Assembly: GCF_022965805.1 (NCBI RefSeq)
Contig: NC_133103.1
Location: forward strand, 45,429,610 to 45,493,609
DNA from: Primulina eburnea
Taxonomy: Eukaryota; Streptophyta; Magnoliopsida; Lamiales; Gesneriaceae
DNA length: 64,000 nucleotides
Direction of reading: 5' to 3'
Shown: one piece after another, positions 47,318 through 60,041 of the stretch
How the letters are laid out: every line of letters starts with the position of its first letter
Numbering within the stretch: position 1 is the stretch's first letter
Made by a program: the position numbers and the translations under genes
The notes under the pieces: generated by a model
Database searches by the model: none
The model's input: only the letters and a program-made list of their open reading frames with translations
What the model was told of the DNA's origin: nothing

Positions 47318-48510
47318 TGATTCTCAAATCTCAGAGACTTCAACTGCTCCTATGTCACCCCTTCTACCTCGCATGTAGGATACACTAGAATACTTTGATA
47401 TATACAACACTTTGTATAAACTCACTCAGCTTAAGACTTACCGTACTGCCTAACTGATCTCCTAGAACTCAATTAGACTAAAGGCGGCACCTCTCAGCCC
47501 GCACCAGTTTAATGTATTTGTGCGAAGACTAAAAACACAATGTTTAACGTCTGTGTGTCAAGACTCACTCAACTGAACTTTAAGGCTCGACTCTCTTAAT
47601 ATTTTTGAATGATTTGTGTGTGTGTATGTGAGAATTGATCTAAGAATACAACACGAAGGTGTTCTCATACACTAAGGGATTTGTGCTTATAATATAAGCT
47701 GATAATACGTTGAAGTGTTCCCTCAAATCTAGGATAGCTGCTTCTTGTAAGCTGATATGAGTTACGTGTGCCATGTCTTCTTTCTTTTACACACTTGTAA
47801 TCTTGATGGTCTTCATCTTGTATTTATAGATGCGAAGGTGATCGTACATCAATACTCATCAATTATGTTTGTTGCAATTTGAATTGGTTTCCCGAGATAG
47901 TGTCTGTAATTTCTGACAGTCATTTTGGAAACTTTCCACTTTAAGCTGTGCTGCAACATTCATCATTGTCCTTTTGTTTGGACAATACCTTGTACCTTTC
48001 TGCAAAGTTGGATTCTATTTGAAAAGCTTGTTTTGATTTTCGAACTGGACTGCTCCAAACTGACGCTCTGAACTGGTCAGCGGAATCGGTCTTCGAACTG
48101 GTCATTCGACTGGCCTTGTATTGGTTCTCCGAATTGGTCAGCAACTGGTCTTCGAACTGGTCTGGTAAAATCAGTTGGCTCGTCAGCTGGACTAATTTCA
48201 CATATTCAATTGAACTGGTCAGCTGAGCTCTTCATCAGTTGAATTCTTCATCAGCTGGCTGGGCTTTTGAAGGTCTTCTTTTTAATCACCTATCCGCTGA
48301 ACAATCGGTTTAACTGGTCTTTAATATATCAGTTGAGCTGGTTCAATTTGGGCAATCAGTTGGCACTTTCGGTTTGCGTCTCAATAGCTTCGATTTTGGC
48401 TCGGTAGCTGATCAGTTTCAACTTTCTCCGCACTTATGTACTTGTTAGAAACAAAATAACAAGTTTTGTTAACATCAAAGTCATGATCACAAACATGAAA
48501 TGTTCCAACA
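47318..48510 (-). mobile_element. Sirevirus-type LTR fragment, minus strand
   Basis: Its right end on the + strand (…gttccaaca, 48510) is the complement of the LTR start TGTTGGAA, as in the solo LTR at 26054-27476. It shares the stretch around 'gagacttcaactgctcctatgtcacccc' (about 47335) and has a TATA box (tctataaatac, 47819-47830). The other end is not found and no flanking duplication (expected ATTTT) is seen at the left, so it is probably truncated. Confidence 0.7.
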
Positions 48511-51389
48511 ATTTTCTTCTTTTTTGCCCCTTGAGTCATGATTGTCATTTAACAAAATCTTGGAAATATAAAACTCTTCTACTTTATCCAATGGATCATC
48601 TTTTTAGGCAAGATTTTCTTTCATATTATCAACATCTGGATTTTGGATATGCTCCTTCACACTTATGCATAGAAATGTATTCATGCAAGAATGATTATCA
48701 TCTGCATGAAAATCTCCTGATGATTCTCATTTCTCAGTGATTTGCTTGTGGGCATTATTTTGACCTTCTTTTCTTGGCCAGAATTCTGCTGATATTATAT
48801 AGCTTCTTCCAATCCCCATCACCATGGTCGACATGATCTTGCTCACTTTTTTTGTCATGCAACTCATAGTTTCTCTATACGTTCATTATACTCGACATAC
48901 TCAAATATAAATTCTCGATTATTTTCTTGTGCTTCTTGTCCAAAGTAACATGAGGTATTAAGGGACCCTTTAGGAATTTCTAGGTTGCTCTTTTTTTATG
49001 TATATTCATCTCCATTTGTTCCATCATATTATGAAAGAATCCTTTAATTGATCATCCATGTTCTTCATATCCTTGCTCTAGTCTTTCAGAAATCATGTAT
49101 TCTTCGTAGTTTCAACTATCAATCGTTGTGTTCCATTATTGTGAATGTGTCATTCGGCAATATTTTCGTCATTTTCTCCATGTTCTCAATAACTACTTGT
49201 CCGTGCATTCCATTGATATAGTGAACTCCCCAACAATATTAAACATCTTTTCCCCCATTTTCTCTTGGCGATAGTTCCTAAGAATTCCATATCTCATCTT
49301 GTGAAATATAGTAATATGAATCCAAAAAATCAGAGTCTTTATTTACATCAAACATTGAAGTATCCCTTGAATGCATTTTATATCACTGTTCATTAAGTTT
49401 ATGGGCATATGTTCTTGTTATTATCCATTGGTCTCACCTGACGTGACAAATTGTTTGCTCTGGATTTTGCGGGCATTCCATTTACGCAAAGTACAAAATT
49501 TTTAATGTAAAAACAAAAATCAGACTTCTAAAATATAGAACAATTTGAGTCCTCAATATGACAGTTAGTTCTAACCTCCTTGATTTGAAGTGACCAACAC
49601 AAATAAATTACTGAAAAAATGAAAAGAAATTTTTAAATAAAATGAACACATGGTTAATCCTCTAATAATTGGAAGAAATTTTTTTTACAACATGAAAGAT
49701 GAAAATAAAATCTATAAATTTGCGATGAATTGGAAAAAATATAAACATAGTTCCGAATTTGGAAGCTAGAATATTGCAGAGTGTTTGTATTGGTTGAGTT
49801 GTCTTTCTCTTTTGATTTTTCCTCCTTTTTGTTTCCAAGCCCATTACTTGGTCAATCCTTCAACCAAGTTATAACTCAAATTTCTTTTGCCCTATTAGGT
49901 CACAATTTACTTTTTGTGTAGGTTTTCCTTCATTTTTCTATAGGCAATTTAAAGGGTCAGCAAGTATATTTTTAATATAACATATTTATCTTGTTTTTAT
50001 CATTATTTATTATAAAAATAATTTAAACAAAGTCGATTACAAGTTTATGTCTAAAATATTGTTTTTTTTATTTTTGAAAAAATATAATATTGATATATAA
50101 TTTTTTTTATTGTTATTATGTATAAATAAAATATTAATGGATATCATTAGTATATTATCTGAAAAAATATGTTTATCTATGCTAATTATTAAAATTAAAC
50201 TCTTTTACTAACTACCTTAGTATGATAGTGAATTTTTTTTTATAATTCTCAAAACACTTTCTAACCATCCAACTATATATATTATGTTTTTCTTTACATT
50301 TTATTTTATCTCTTACAATTTAAATTAAAAAAATACTTTATTTTCTAATTTGTTTATGAAACAAACATATCACGTATGTAATGATCTGCTAATATATATT
50401 ATGTATTGAAAGTAGTTGATCTATTGAGCAAAAAAAGAGAGGAAAAGGAGTAGTTGATCTATTTATGTGGTACAATTTATACTGACTTAAGGGTAATTGT
50501 CATGAATATTATCCTGTGGATATCACTTATACAATTTCTGTTTTGTTGAGGGCTCATCAAATTAGAAATAATTAGAATGTTCTAATTATAAAACACGATT
50601 ATGGTACAAATCTTGCAGAACAACGACTTCAGTTTTGTAACCCATCAAAAAAACTCTCTGATATGAAGGAAATCTGTATAATGAATATCATTACCCAAAA
50701 TTGAATCCAAATAACGCTTTCACGATTATGATAATTATGTATGTAGTTTATTAAGAATTTATGGATTTTATGTGTTGAGATCTTTCAACCCAATTTTTTC
50801 ATCAATTGCTATCAGAACCAATCTATATCATATTCTTAAAAAATTACATTGCCCTTGTTTAATTGTTTTGGTTCACTTCGGTGTCCATATTTATGTTTAC
50901 GAAATCTACAGTTGTTTGTCTCCTGATTCTGAAAAATTATGAATTATGACTTTCTATATGAATCAATCTAGTTGTTCAGACATATGTTGCTCTGATATTG
51001 TCTTAAGTATTGAAGGAGGTGGTGATAAAGGAAATGAAAATGTTGGATAGATGGTTTGAACATCACACATTTGTATTGTTCAAGATCATCTTGGAGGAGT
51101 ATCTATTGGAGAAGTTGGCCATTCTAGAATGATGGATGTTGGATTGACCGAGACTGAAAAAATTGAAGTAGCTCTCGGCTGACGAACGTTTATTTATTTC
51201 TAACTGAGGGAAAATTTTCTATAGCTGATAATCATCTAGCAACAGACAAATTTTGATGAGTTGTACAGCTGATGATGATACTGTCATCATCTCAAAGCTA
51301 GATTTTGATGTTTTGTCCATCGACTCCAAGGTTTAGAATAAGCGGAAGGAGTTTAAAATTCCCTTTCAACCGCTCCACTAGAAAATTGA
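48511..51389. other. AT-rich DNA with decayed element text, no gene
   Basis: 48511-49300 has codon-like texture (for example a plus frame to 48740), but no domain was recognised and stops are frequent on both strands. 49471-49590 repeats the stretch at 31553-31680. Near 50808 'attgctatcagaacc' resembles a decayed Met-tRNA primer site, so an old copia leader may lie here. 49900-50500 is very AT-rich. Nothing further can be supported. Confidence 0.4.
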
Positions 51390-52329
51390 AGTCTACGCCA
51401 ATGAAGCATTTGCCGTACTAAATGAACTGGGCGTAGAAAAATCAGAGGAAGAAGAAGAAGAGATTGGGAAAGAAAAAAGAGATGAAACGATTGTCCCTGA
51501 CCCCTTTATGTTTAACCGGTCGAAATATGATGGTGGTTCTTCCTCAACTAATTTGGTGGATACAATCATTGTTCCTGCTGATGAGCACTCGCACTCAGTG
51601 GTGGAAGTGCCTTTCTTCACAGTTGACATTTCGACCTCTGACACCGATCCAACCGGTGTGTAGCTCCAACCACCGGTACATTTCTCTTTCCCCCCTCTTA
51701 ATAGCCCTGAAACAAGTACTTGTACCAATGTTGATATGGAGACATAACTGCCCGAGTTCCCTTTGGCCTCAGTGGATGACATGTTGAAGTCTATGACAGA
51801 TTTTAATCTCTCAGGTCAACGGTCCATTCCCATGGAAATTGAGCAAGATACTGGCCCCAAGAGTGTATCTCCTGAGGCTATATTTGAAGAAGAAGCTCCA
51901 GAGTCCCCATTTTCTCATAATATCATTGATCAAGCTAAATCTTCTACTCTTTCTCCTCCATCAGTCAAGTCAGACATACCAAAAGATGCCTCTCCCATTC
52001 TTCCCAATCGCGAAGGCACCACTGGAGATGATATGATGGAGAATTTTGAGATGGGTACTGATAATGAAGATGACCGACCGAAACCTAATGACATTGAGGC
52101 TGACCCTTCATGCACAATTGATCAGATTGCGGCCGATACACACTTTGCAAAGGTAAATTTCCATCTTGAGAAGGTTTGTCGCCTCATGGCCGACTTTGAG
52201 ACTCGTCTGTTAACCTTTGATGTTGATATCTCCAATCCTCGCCAAGCTGTAATGCAGAATATATATGATATTTCAAAGGAAATCAAACTCTACATGAATG
52301 AGTTCAAATCTTTTTTTCCTGACATTTAA
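51390..52329 (+). pseudogene. env-like ORF of the second Sirevirus, two stops
   Basis: One frame broken only at 51661 (TAG) and about 51745 (TAA). The first part holds an acidic run (KSEEEEEEIGKEK); the second (from about 51763) is Pro/Ser/Asp-rich and ends in helices (FAKVNFHLEKVCRLMADFE, IYDISKEIKLYMNEFKSFF). The composition mirrors the C-terminal half of the env-like ORF at 42134-44727. Homology is inferred from layout and composition, not from an alignment. Confidence 0.55.
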
Positions 52330-54078
52330 CTCAAACTGAACAGAGACTTGGAGCTTCCATTGACAATCTTTAGGCAACTATATTCAAGAAATGCTAGAAT
52401 AGTTTCATTAGGGTGATACCAAGAGCGAAGGCAGGACAAGACCAGACAGAGGCAGGATAAAGATAGAAAAAGAGCATCAGTTGAAGAGAAAAAGAAGAAG
52501 AGAAGTGGTGGATCAGGAGGTGGGGGAAGTTCCTGGTTTTGGAGGTAATACAAGTGGTATAGGAGGTAGTATAAGTGTCTACATTTTTATGCACAAAGGT
52601 GTATTATGATTTACTATTTTTCTCTTACTTTGAATCAATGAAATTCATTATCTCAATTAAGTTCATTTTTCTTATATCATTTGTTATTTATGAGGCAGAT
52701 GTTTTGTCATCACAAAAAAAAATATTAGATCTATTACTTTTAGTTTTAACAAACAATAAATTATTGTACTATATCAAACTGCATTTACAATGTATTTCAG
52801 GTACTCACCGCCCACTGAAGATTCAGAAGAATTCATTCAACTGATCTCAATATTCTTAAGCTATCCAAGTGCTTTATCATTAGCAGCGTAATTGATCTAT
52901 CCGACCGCTCAAGCATTCAAGTCTGTAGCCTAAGGATTATTCGACCGATCACCACATCGAAGTATTTCTATAAACAGTTGAGGAAAGTCATTTCAAACAC
53001 AAGCCACATGTGTTACAAGTATCTCACCTACTTTATCAAAAAAAAAGTTGGTATATTGATCACACGACAAAAAGATATCAGATGATAATATTATTTTCCT
53101 AAAAAGTTTACGCACAAAGCTAGTTACTTTTTGTTGTCAGTTGTCATTTTCTATCACAGTTGATAAATGTCAAATTGTTCATTAATTGAAGTGTACGATA
53201 AATCGAGAAAGGATGGTGAAAATAGTGCTTTTGCATTAATGCTCATTTAATGAGCTACAGACAAACATTGAACAGGGAGATGCCATGAGTATTATAAATA
53301 CAGAATGTCAATAAGAGTTTCAACAACTTTAAGAACTACGATATATTACACACTCGTAGCATTCTCTTAAAATATTTTTGAGCACTCATAACTCTGATAT
53401 CAACTACTGCTCATCAGCTCTCACATCAAAGATAATTTATCAGATCATCAAGGATCCTATAAGAACTCTGACATACATATACATCTCGACCATTTCTATC
53501 TAGAATGTTTGAAGATTTTTTTGATTGTTTGAATAAGAGGATTCGCTTCTTTACTTCATTTTTGTTGTATTGGTTGTTAGACTGTGTGTCTCAACCGATT
53601 TGAGTTAACTATAAGTTTCGACTTAGGCAGTGAATAAGTCATAATGTTGAATCGGGTTTTTACAATTAGCTGTAAAACCAAAGTCTTCTAGTGAAACTCT
53701 AACTAAGTTAAAGAAGGGTGACGTAGGAGCTTGAGTCTCTAAACATCCATTAAATTCTTGTGTCATTTCCTTTACTGCATTTACTTATCTTGCTTATTTG
53801 TCATATTTGAGTATATAATATTCATAAAAATCATCGGACCGTTTTTCATACTATTTGTGGTCTTCGAATCATAAGTCTCTAGCTATTTCTGCACCTTCTG
53901 ATCTACCTGGGATAGTCGTTAGGTCATGAATTGAATGCGAAGTTGAGAAAATCAAGTTTTGTATAACTGACCTTATCAAGACCGATCGTATTATTTGTTC
54001 GTGTTTTTTAGAAAAAAAAAATTAAAATGTTTATTTCACCTTCTCTAAACATATCACTAATCGTAAGCCGATCACTCC
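51390..54078 (+). mobile_element. second Sirevirus relic: env-like ORF and 3' LTR
   Basis: An env-like frame (51390-52329) is followed, after a basic Gly/Ser-rich tail, by an LTR-like region starting around 53040-53050 and ending near 54078. The LTR part has a TATA box (tattataaatac, 53291-53302), a 'gggtgacgtaggagc' block (53717-53731) as in the complete Sirevirus, and an end (tctaaacatatcactaatc…gccgatc) comparable to that of the complete LTRs. gag and pol are missing. Boundaries are approximate. Confidence 0.6.
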
Positions 54079-54855
54079 ATCTTAACCTGAAAGTCCATAT
54101 TGTCTGAACCGTTTTGACCAGTTTTTAAATGGATCGCTAAAATCATAACTCAACTCGACTTTTATAACTACAAGTGGGGTCAACCCGACAAACCTAATCA
54201 AAGTGACATATTTAATATGAACGTCTAACTGACGCTATTTATAAATTAATATCCTTAATGTTTTAGTTTTTTCCTAAAGAATTTATTTTCATCCTAATTT
54301 ATATTTTTTTTCAATATTTTTTAAAAAATTGGATATTAGAAAAATAAAATTATTATATACATAAATTAGTTATTTCTTAAGGCTTTAATTAATATTTTTA
54401 TCCATTATTTTGTGTGCATTGTATGGCTACACTTTCTTCCATCGTGTAATATTTTAAATTTCACAAAAAAATTATGAGATCGTTTTTTGAATCAATTTTT
54501 TATTATTGATATCTGATTCGATTCAATCTATAATTTTTTTTTTCATTTTTTATGTGAAAATTTTTATTTTTAAAGGCAATTTTTTAAAAAAAAATTCTGC
54601 TAGATAAATTTTAATCACAATTTTGGACCGGAAATCTAGTTTTGTAGACATGCGGCTGCGAGGAACAAATGTGTGCGGGCCAAGTTATAGATTCGATGAT
54701 TTGAAGGTGGAATATGCCATTTTGAGATTTGGGGATAAAGTCCAAGTTTTGGTGGAGTGTGCAGATTTCTCACCGGTAAATCTCCATTCTTCAGTTACCC
54801 AAGGCTAAAACCAAGAGTTGTACCCCAAGAAAAAGTAAAATCGGAGAATTTAGAA
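54079..54855. other. AT-rich promoter region of the F-box gene
   Basis: No separate gene. Contains poly-A/T tracts and the 5' flank of the F-box gene beginning at 54856. An upstream in-frame extension of 33 codons (from 54757) lacks conservation with the paralogue and is treated as 5' UTR. Confidence 0.45.
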
Positions 54856-57352
54856 ATGGAAGCAATTTCCCCGTCATCATTCAGCGATTTCCCCGACGAT
54901 GTGCAGCTCTGTATTCTCTCATTCCTCCACCCGTCTGAGCTGGCGGCGTTTGCCACCACGTCCAAACGGTATTTTACCCTGTGCCAGGACGACCAGCGCC
55001 TTTGGTTCTCGATGTGCGACCGCCGATGGGGATCCCAAACCCAAATCACGAAATGGGGAAGTGGGAAAATCTCTTACAAACATCTCTACAGGTTTCTCGA
55101 AGAGTACGAGAATCTCATCGGATTCTGGCGCCGCTGCGGGGATGCCACCACATCATATCCACTGCTTGTGTTCTTCGAGTGGGGCCCGTTTTATGTCACC
55201 GGTTCTAGGATTTCGCCATCTAAAGATCGTGGATATGGTGTAATCAAGAAACCCTTTTTATGGATGAGTGTTACATCAGATGGGGAGCCCTTGAATTATC
55301 TCGATTTCAATGGGAAGTTTCCTATGACCCCGGGCAATATAGTGAATTCTGAAGAGTTGGGGCTTATGGAGAATGAATTGATTCAGGTGAGCGTAAGTTT
55401 TACGGACAAATGCCATTTGGTTGTGGAGGAGAATTCAACGTTGTGGGGGTTCAACAGATTTTCTAGCTCGGAAAATGTGAAAGGGGAGGTGTGTGAGGAT
55501 GTGTTCGGGTCTCCACCGGATCGATTGGTGCATGAAATTTATCAATATTTTGCTAACAGGACGAGTCCCAGTGGGAATGGGGGGTCAAGAAGGCAGAGGA
55601 GGAGGGAGAAGAAGCAGGGAAAGGCGAGGAAATGGGAGCCAGAACATTTTGTAAAAATAGTTAATTTTTCACCTAAGCCATCCCGACCATTGCAAGGACT
55701 ATGGAAGGTATTAACTCTTCCACAGAGAGGCTTGATCTTTGTGGCTGATTTGTTGTATGTAAGGTGTGATGTATTTTGTTGATCTGGAATGACCTTGTTA
55801 ATTGTCATTAAGTTGTGGGATTGATCCATTTTGTGTCTTGGGTTAGATTCTATAATGTAGCTTGAGAGGCTTTTATTTTCAATTGCACTTGCACCGCGTC
55901 ATAACCTAAGCTGTTGTGGCCCCTTTGATGCATTGTGCATGACAATGAAGCCTTGTATTGGTGTCCTTAAGGCTCAAAAGTCCAAACGCCCTTTTGGAAT
56001 CCCTTAAAATATAAGATTAGCAATTCCAAGATGAAATGCAGGATAAAGGGTATTCATTTTCACTTGTTCATCTGTAAAGAATTACAGGTATAAATTTTCT
56101 TCACATTTTCTAATTCCTATGTGCAATCTTTATGGCACTTGGCTTCCATAAAATGTGTACGTCACTTTGCACAATGCTCTGCACCCAATGCGCCATAGTG
56201 CATGTCATACTTCTAATAACTATGGTGATATGTGGCTAATGCCGGAGCAAAATCTTTTCCAAATTGTTGTTTCCATGTAACCTAAGTTGCTCTAAGTTGT
56301 CTCACATATGGGAATGCATTCCTGGATGTGTACCGTTGCCTTGGTTTGTTATTACACTTTCTTTTTGCACGAGTCTGGACAGAGTTCTTATCTCAAGTTG
56401 GAATCGTGCATCCTTCATATTTATCATTCAGTTATTAACGTTGACGCAGTTCTGTACTATTTTATTTTTTCAATTTGGTTACATTTTATTTTCTCAAATC
56501 AAATGAAAATGTTTCTTCTTTGATTCATCTGATAATTATCTCGGTTTTTCGTTTACTTCAGCTGTTTAAGCTTTTCAAATGATTATGCAAACACATCATG
56601 TGACTGAAATCCGAGAACTAAGCCCTAAATATGAATACATTCATCACCGACTTCACTTTTTAGCCTCACTGTTGAGTCGTTTGACTTATAGTCAACTCAT
56701 GACTTAGCATCAACTATGTGTTTCTCTTTGTTGCTAGAGACTTAACTTGCTTAGATATTCATCATCTGTATTTGCCTATATTATTAACAGAAGTGCATAT
56801 GCGTGAATCTTATTTTCTACATTTTTAAGATGGTGGCAGTTAAGCTCATGGTTTTTCTTGTGTTTCTTGTTTTAGGGTATATGTGAGGACTTGAGCTTAG
56901 ATTTTTATCTGGTGACCTATGATGACATTGGGGGCATTGCTTGTCGTAAGGTTGGTGGGGAGACGTCAAGACCTCTTACGCATCACGCCCCAGTATTTTG
57001 GACTTCGAGTACTACTTTTATCGAGTCTCCATTTTCCCCAAAAGAGGATCATATATACAATTGTCGCTTGCATCTTCGTCCGGCTGTTGAGAAAGATCAA
57101 AGTCATGACTATTCGCGATCTTCAGATGATAAAGCTGTCTCACGCATGCTTTATATCAACTCGAGTTATGACTTGGTTATTCCAGATTTAGCTGCGAATT
57201 CAATAAATTCTCAGCAGGTTGAGGGAAGAATTTGGGAGTACGAAAATGGGACATTCGGTTTTGGGTTTCTTAGAGATAGTTACATTATAGACCTGAAACA
57301 TGTTGCAAAAAATGGCCGACTTCTTGATACAGTAGATACTTCAAATTGTTGA
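54856..57352 (+). CDS. F-box protein (At3g12350-like), 2 exons, 442 aa
   Basis: CDS is join(54856..55707, 56876..57352); intron 1168 bp, donor AAG|GTATTA, acceptor TTTTAG|GGT, phase 0, same place as in the paralogue at 28406-29865. Start chosen at MEAISPSSFSDFPDDVQ because the paralogue begins at the same point. F-box at residues about 10-55 (DFPDDVQLCILSFLHPSELA), predicted to contact SKP1. Then FEWGPFYVTGSRISPSK, a basic cluster RRQRRREKKQGKARK before the exon junction, and PSRPLQGLWK. Exon 2 ends GTFGFGFLRDSYIIDLKH. Appears intact. Target proteins are unknown. Confidence 0.9.
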
Positions 57353-58497
57353 TATTTCATCTATCCCCCTTGTTGGGATAAATAGAATCTGTGGATCTTT
57401 ACCTTAGAATTTCCTGTGTACGTTATATACTATTTGCATTGTGCTTCATTGTAACATTTATCAATCAAAATTGGTATCATGATTCTTTTATGGTAATTGA
57501 TATAGTACAAGAGTCAAAATATCACAAACGTAAAATCCTGTGTGTCAAATTTCCTTGATATTTCATTTAATTAATCTTGAGTAATTATTTAGGATTTGGA
57601 TCTTCTACTGTGTTGAAACACAACATTTGGTTCTGTGTATTTTTTACACGAGATGATAACGTGATTATCTTGTGGACATCACATTTTAAAAAGTTGTCAA
57701 ATTAAACGAGATGATCATCTCGTTTAATCTGAAAACTTTTAAATTTATCTTTCATATGGTGTGATGTCCATCAGATGATCGCGTTATCATCTCGTGTAAA
57801 AAATGCTAAGTGCTGTGCATTTTTTACACGAGATGATAATATGATCATCTCGTTTGATCTGACAACTTTTTAAATTTATCTCTCATATGATGTGATGTCC
57901 ACAAAATGATCACGTGATCATCTCGTGTAAAAAATGCACAGCACGAAATCATATGGTGTGACGTCCACAAGATGATCACATGATCATCTCGTGTAAAAAA
58001 TGCATAGCACCAAGATAAATTTAAAAAGTTGTCAGATTAAACGAGATGATCATGTGATCATCTCGTGTAAAAAGTGCACAGTATTTGGCGTTGTGTTTTC
58101 AACACAATATAGGATCCAAATCCATTTGTTTGCTCCCTCGTCCAACACACACAAACTTTTGGAAAATGTAATCTCTAACGTGAAAAAATGCATGAAAAGT
58201 ATGTGGTTTGTCATTTGCCAACATACAAATGGAAGAATCAGTCCTGATCCTAATCACACGTAAACCAAAACAACATTTGAACATTCCATAAACTCATGCA
58301 ATGAACAAAGATTATCATTCAAGAAGCTTCACACGCATAAAATTCCAAACTATGAGAATCCCACTGTATTATCAAGCGTATAACTCATTCTTGATTGCGG
58401 AAAACCGAATCGCGTCGAGGAAGTTATAATCAATACTGATGAAGAAAGGACACACGACAATACACGGGATACTTTCAGATCGGATTGTTGTCAGCAG
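57353..58497. other. space between convergent F-box and LIM genes
   Basis: Contains the foldback element at 57592-58123 and the 3' UTRs of two genes that read toward each other. No further gene. Confidence 0.6.
57592..58123. mobile_element. foldback-type element with repeated hairpins, 532 bp
   Basis: Outer ends are inverted: GGATTTGGATC…TGTTGAAACACAAC on the left and its approximate complement GTTGTG…CAACACAATATAGGATCC on the right. The interior consists of several copies, in both orientations, of a module made of 'ttttttacacgagatgat', 'gtgatcatctcgtgt' and 'ggtgtgatgtcca'. Near-perfect palindromes such as gagatgatcatgtgatcatctc (58041-58062) result. No coding capacity. It resembles foldback or MITE-in-MITE structures. 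A clear target duplication was not found (attta/atttg at the flanks). Confidence 0.7.
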
Positions 58498-60041
58498 CTA
58501 CTCATGGTCACCTTCAAGCTGGCTCAAGTTGCCTTTCTCCTTGATAAGTTGAGTATGGTGGTGTTTGCAGTAAAGGCGCCCCTCGTGTGCTATATAATTG
58601 GATGGACTGATGACGCATCCTCCATGGCTGCACTTGAAACAGCTCTTGTGGTAAGCTATTCCATTCACAGTCACCTGTACAAATTTATGCTATGATCTCA
58701 ATATATGGTTTATAAGGAATTAACACATTACTTCCCAACTCTTTCAAATACATCTAAACGACATATATTTACCTTCTCAGTTGGGTAGGCAGTTTTCTGG
58801 CAGGCCAGACATTTGTCTCTTGTTCCAGCAAACATACTTGAGACCTTATTTGCGTTTGGTTTCTGCAACAAAAATGAAGATTCTTACCACATTATTTCGA
58901 TTGAGACTGCCAAGCATCTAACAATATCCCAGGAAGAGCCAACGCCCCTTGTCTTCTTGGGCAACATCGCGTGTGGCAAGTACTTGTTAGAACAAAATCT
59001 AATGGTTCTGGAGCAATTCAAATATTTCAAAGCATTTCCAATCATTATGTCACATAGATCGCTACACAGGAGGACAAGATATGTTTTTCTCGCAATTGCT
59101 CCAACTTATAACTAGCACAAGTCAAAGATGTGATCTTCCCTCTTGTACCAATCATAGCATCAAATGTTTATTGCCGTAATGAAAGCATCCCAAGAATTCC
59201 CACAAGACACCAGGTTCCAACTGTTTATTGACGGCTCAATACATATCTCCTTAGTTTCCGCCTATCTAACCTGAAGATTATAGTCGAAGCACATCAATAA
59301 GCCCTCTTACCTCGATGTCGCCAGGCTTCTCCGGTTTCGCAATCTTAGGTGTTCCTGATCAACATAAGTAAAAAGAATATCAGTATTCTTTCGCTGCAAA
59401 TCAGAAAAAAATATAACTGGCTATATGTATAAGTTTGTCATTACCTTCAAAGCTTTTGTCTAGACTGCCAGTTCTCTTGAAGAGCTGATCAAAGTGTGGC
59501 CTACAGTACAGAACTCCCTCAAAAGAATTGTAGTTCGCTAGCTGTAATTTTACATGTTTCCACAAGAATCATTGTTAGCAATATAGCTGAATCTTTACTT
59601 CATCAATTCAAGAATTAGGTGCTCTGAACTTGATCTGCAGCAGATCCATTGAAGCAACTTTTATATCACAACTTTCAGATCAGCAAAAACTCGGTTCCTT
59701 GATCCGAACAAATCATAGCTAAACACTATACTCAAAACATTAAACATGAGAATCGTTCTTTGTTAAAACTTGTGATTTCTTCCAAATCAAAATCTTTAAG
59801 TTCCATCTCTAATCGAGATCAACCTACTTACAAAGATCTATATGTGAAACCTCATCTAAGGATCCAAGATTAGCATATCAAAGAGAACAAGAATCTAAAC
59901 ACAAACCTTGAGAGTCCCTTTGCAGTGGTGGCATCTGAAGCAAGCTTTATGATAGATTCTATTATCTGCAGTTAACTTGTCCACAAGATACACAGTTTTG
60001 TCACATGCCATGCATTTTTGTGTAGTTCCTGCAAATGCCAT
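58498..60041 (-). CDS. WLIM1: two-LIM-domain actin-binding protein, WLIM1 type, 5 exons, 180 aa
   Basis: CDS is complement(join(58498..58674, 58773..58862, 59311..59354, 59445..59541, 59907..60041)); all introns GT/AG, frame preserved. LIM1 begins at residue 10 (KCMACDKTVYLVDKL) with Cys10, Cys13, His31, Cys34, Cys37, Cys40, Cys58 and His61 all present. LIM2 (KCLACQKTAYPTEK ... HKSCFKCSHGGC) has the longer CX4C spacing typical of plant LIM2. Linker TPKIAKPEKPGDIEKPNANK. The start MAFAGTTQK and the end LSQLEGDHE match what I recall of plant WLIM1 proteins, which bundle actin filaments and can enter the nucleus. Intact. Confidence 0.93.

Noticed and set aside
54623..54808. 61-codon frame upstream of the second F-box gene
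   Set aside because: No recognised domain, overlaps the promoter and 5' UTR, and has no counterpart at the paralogue.
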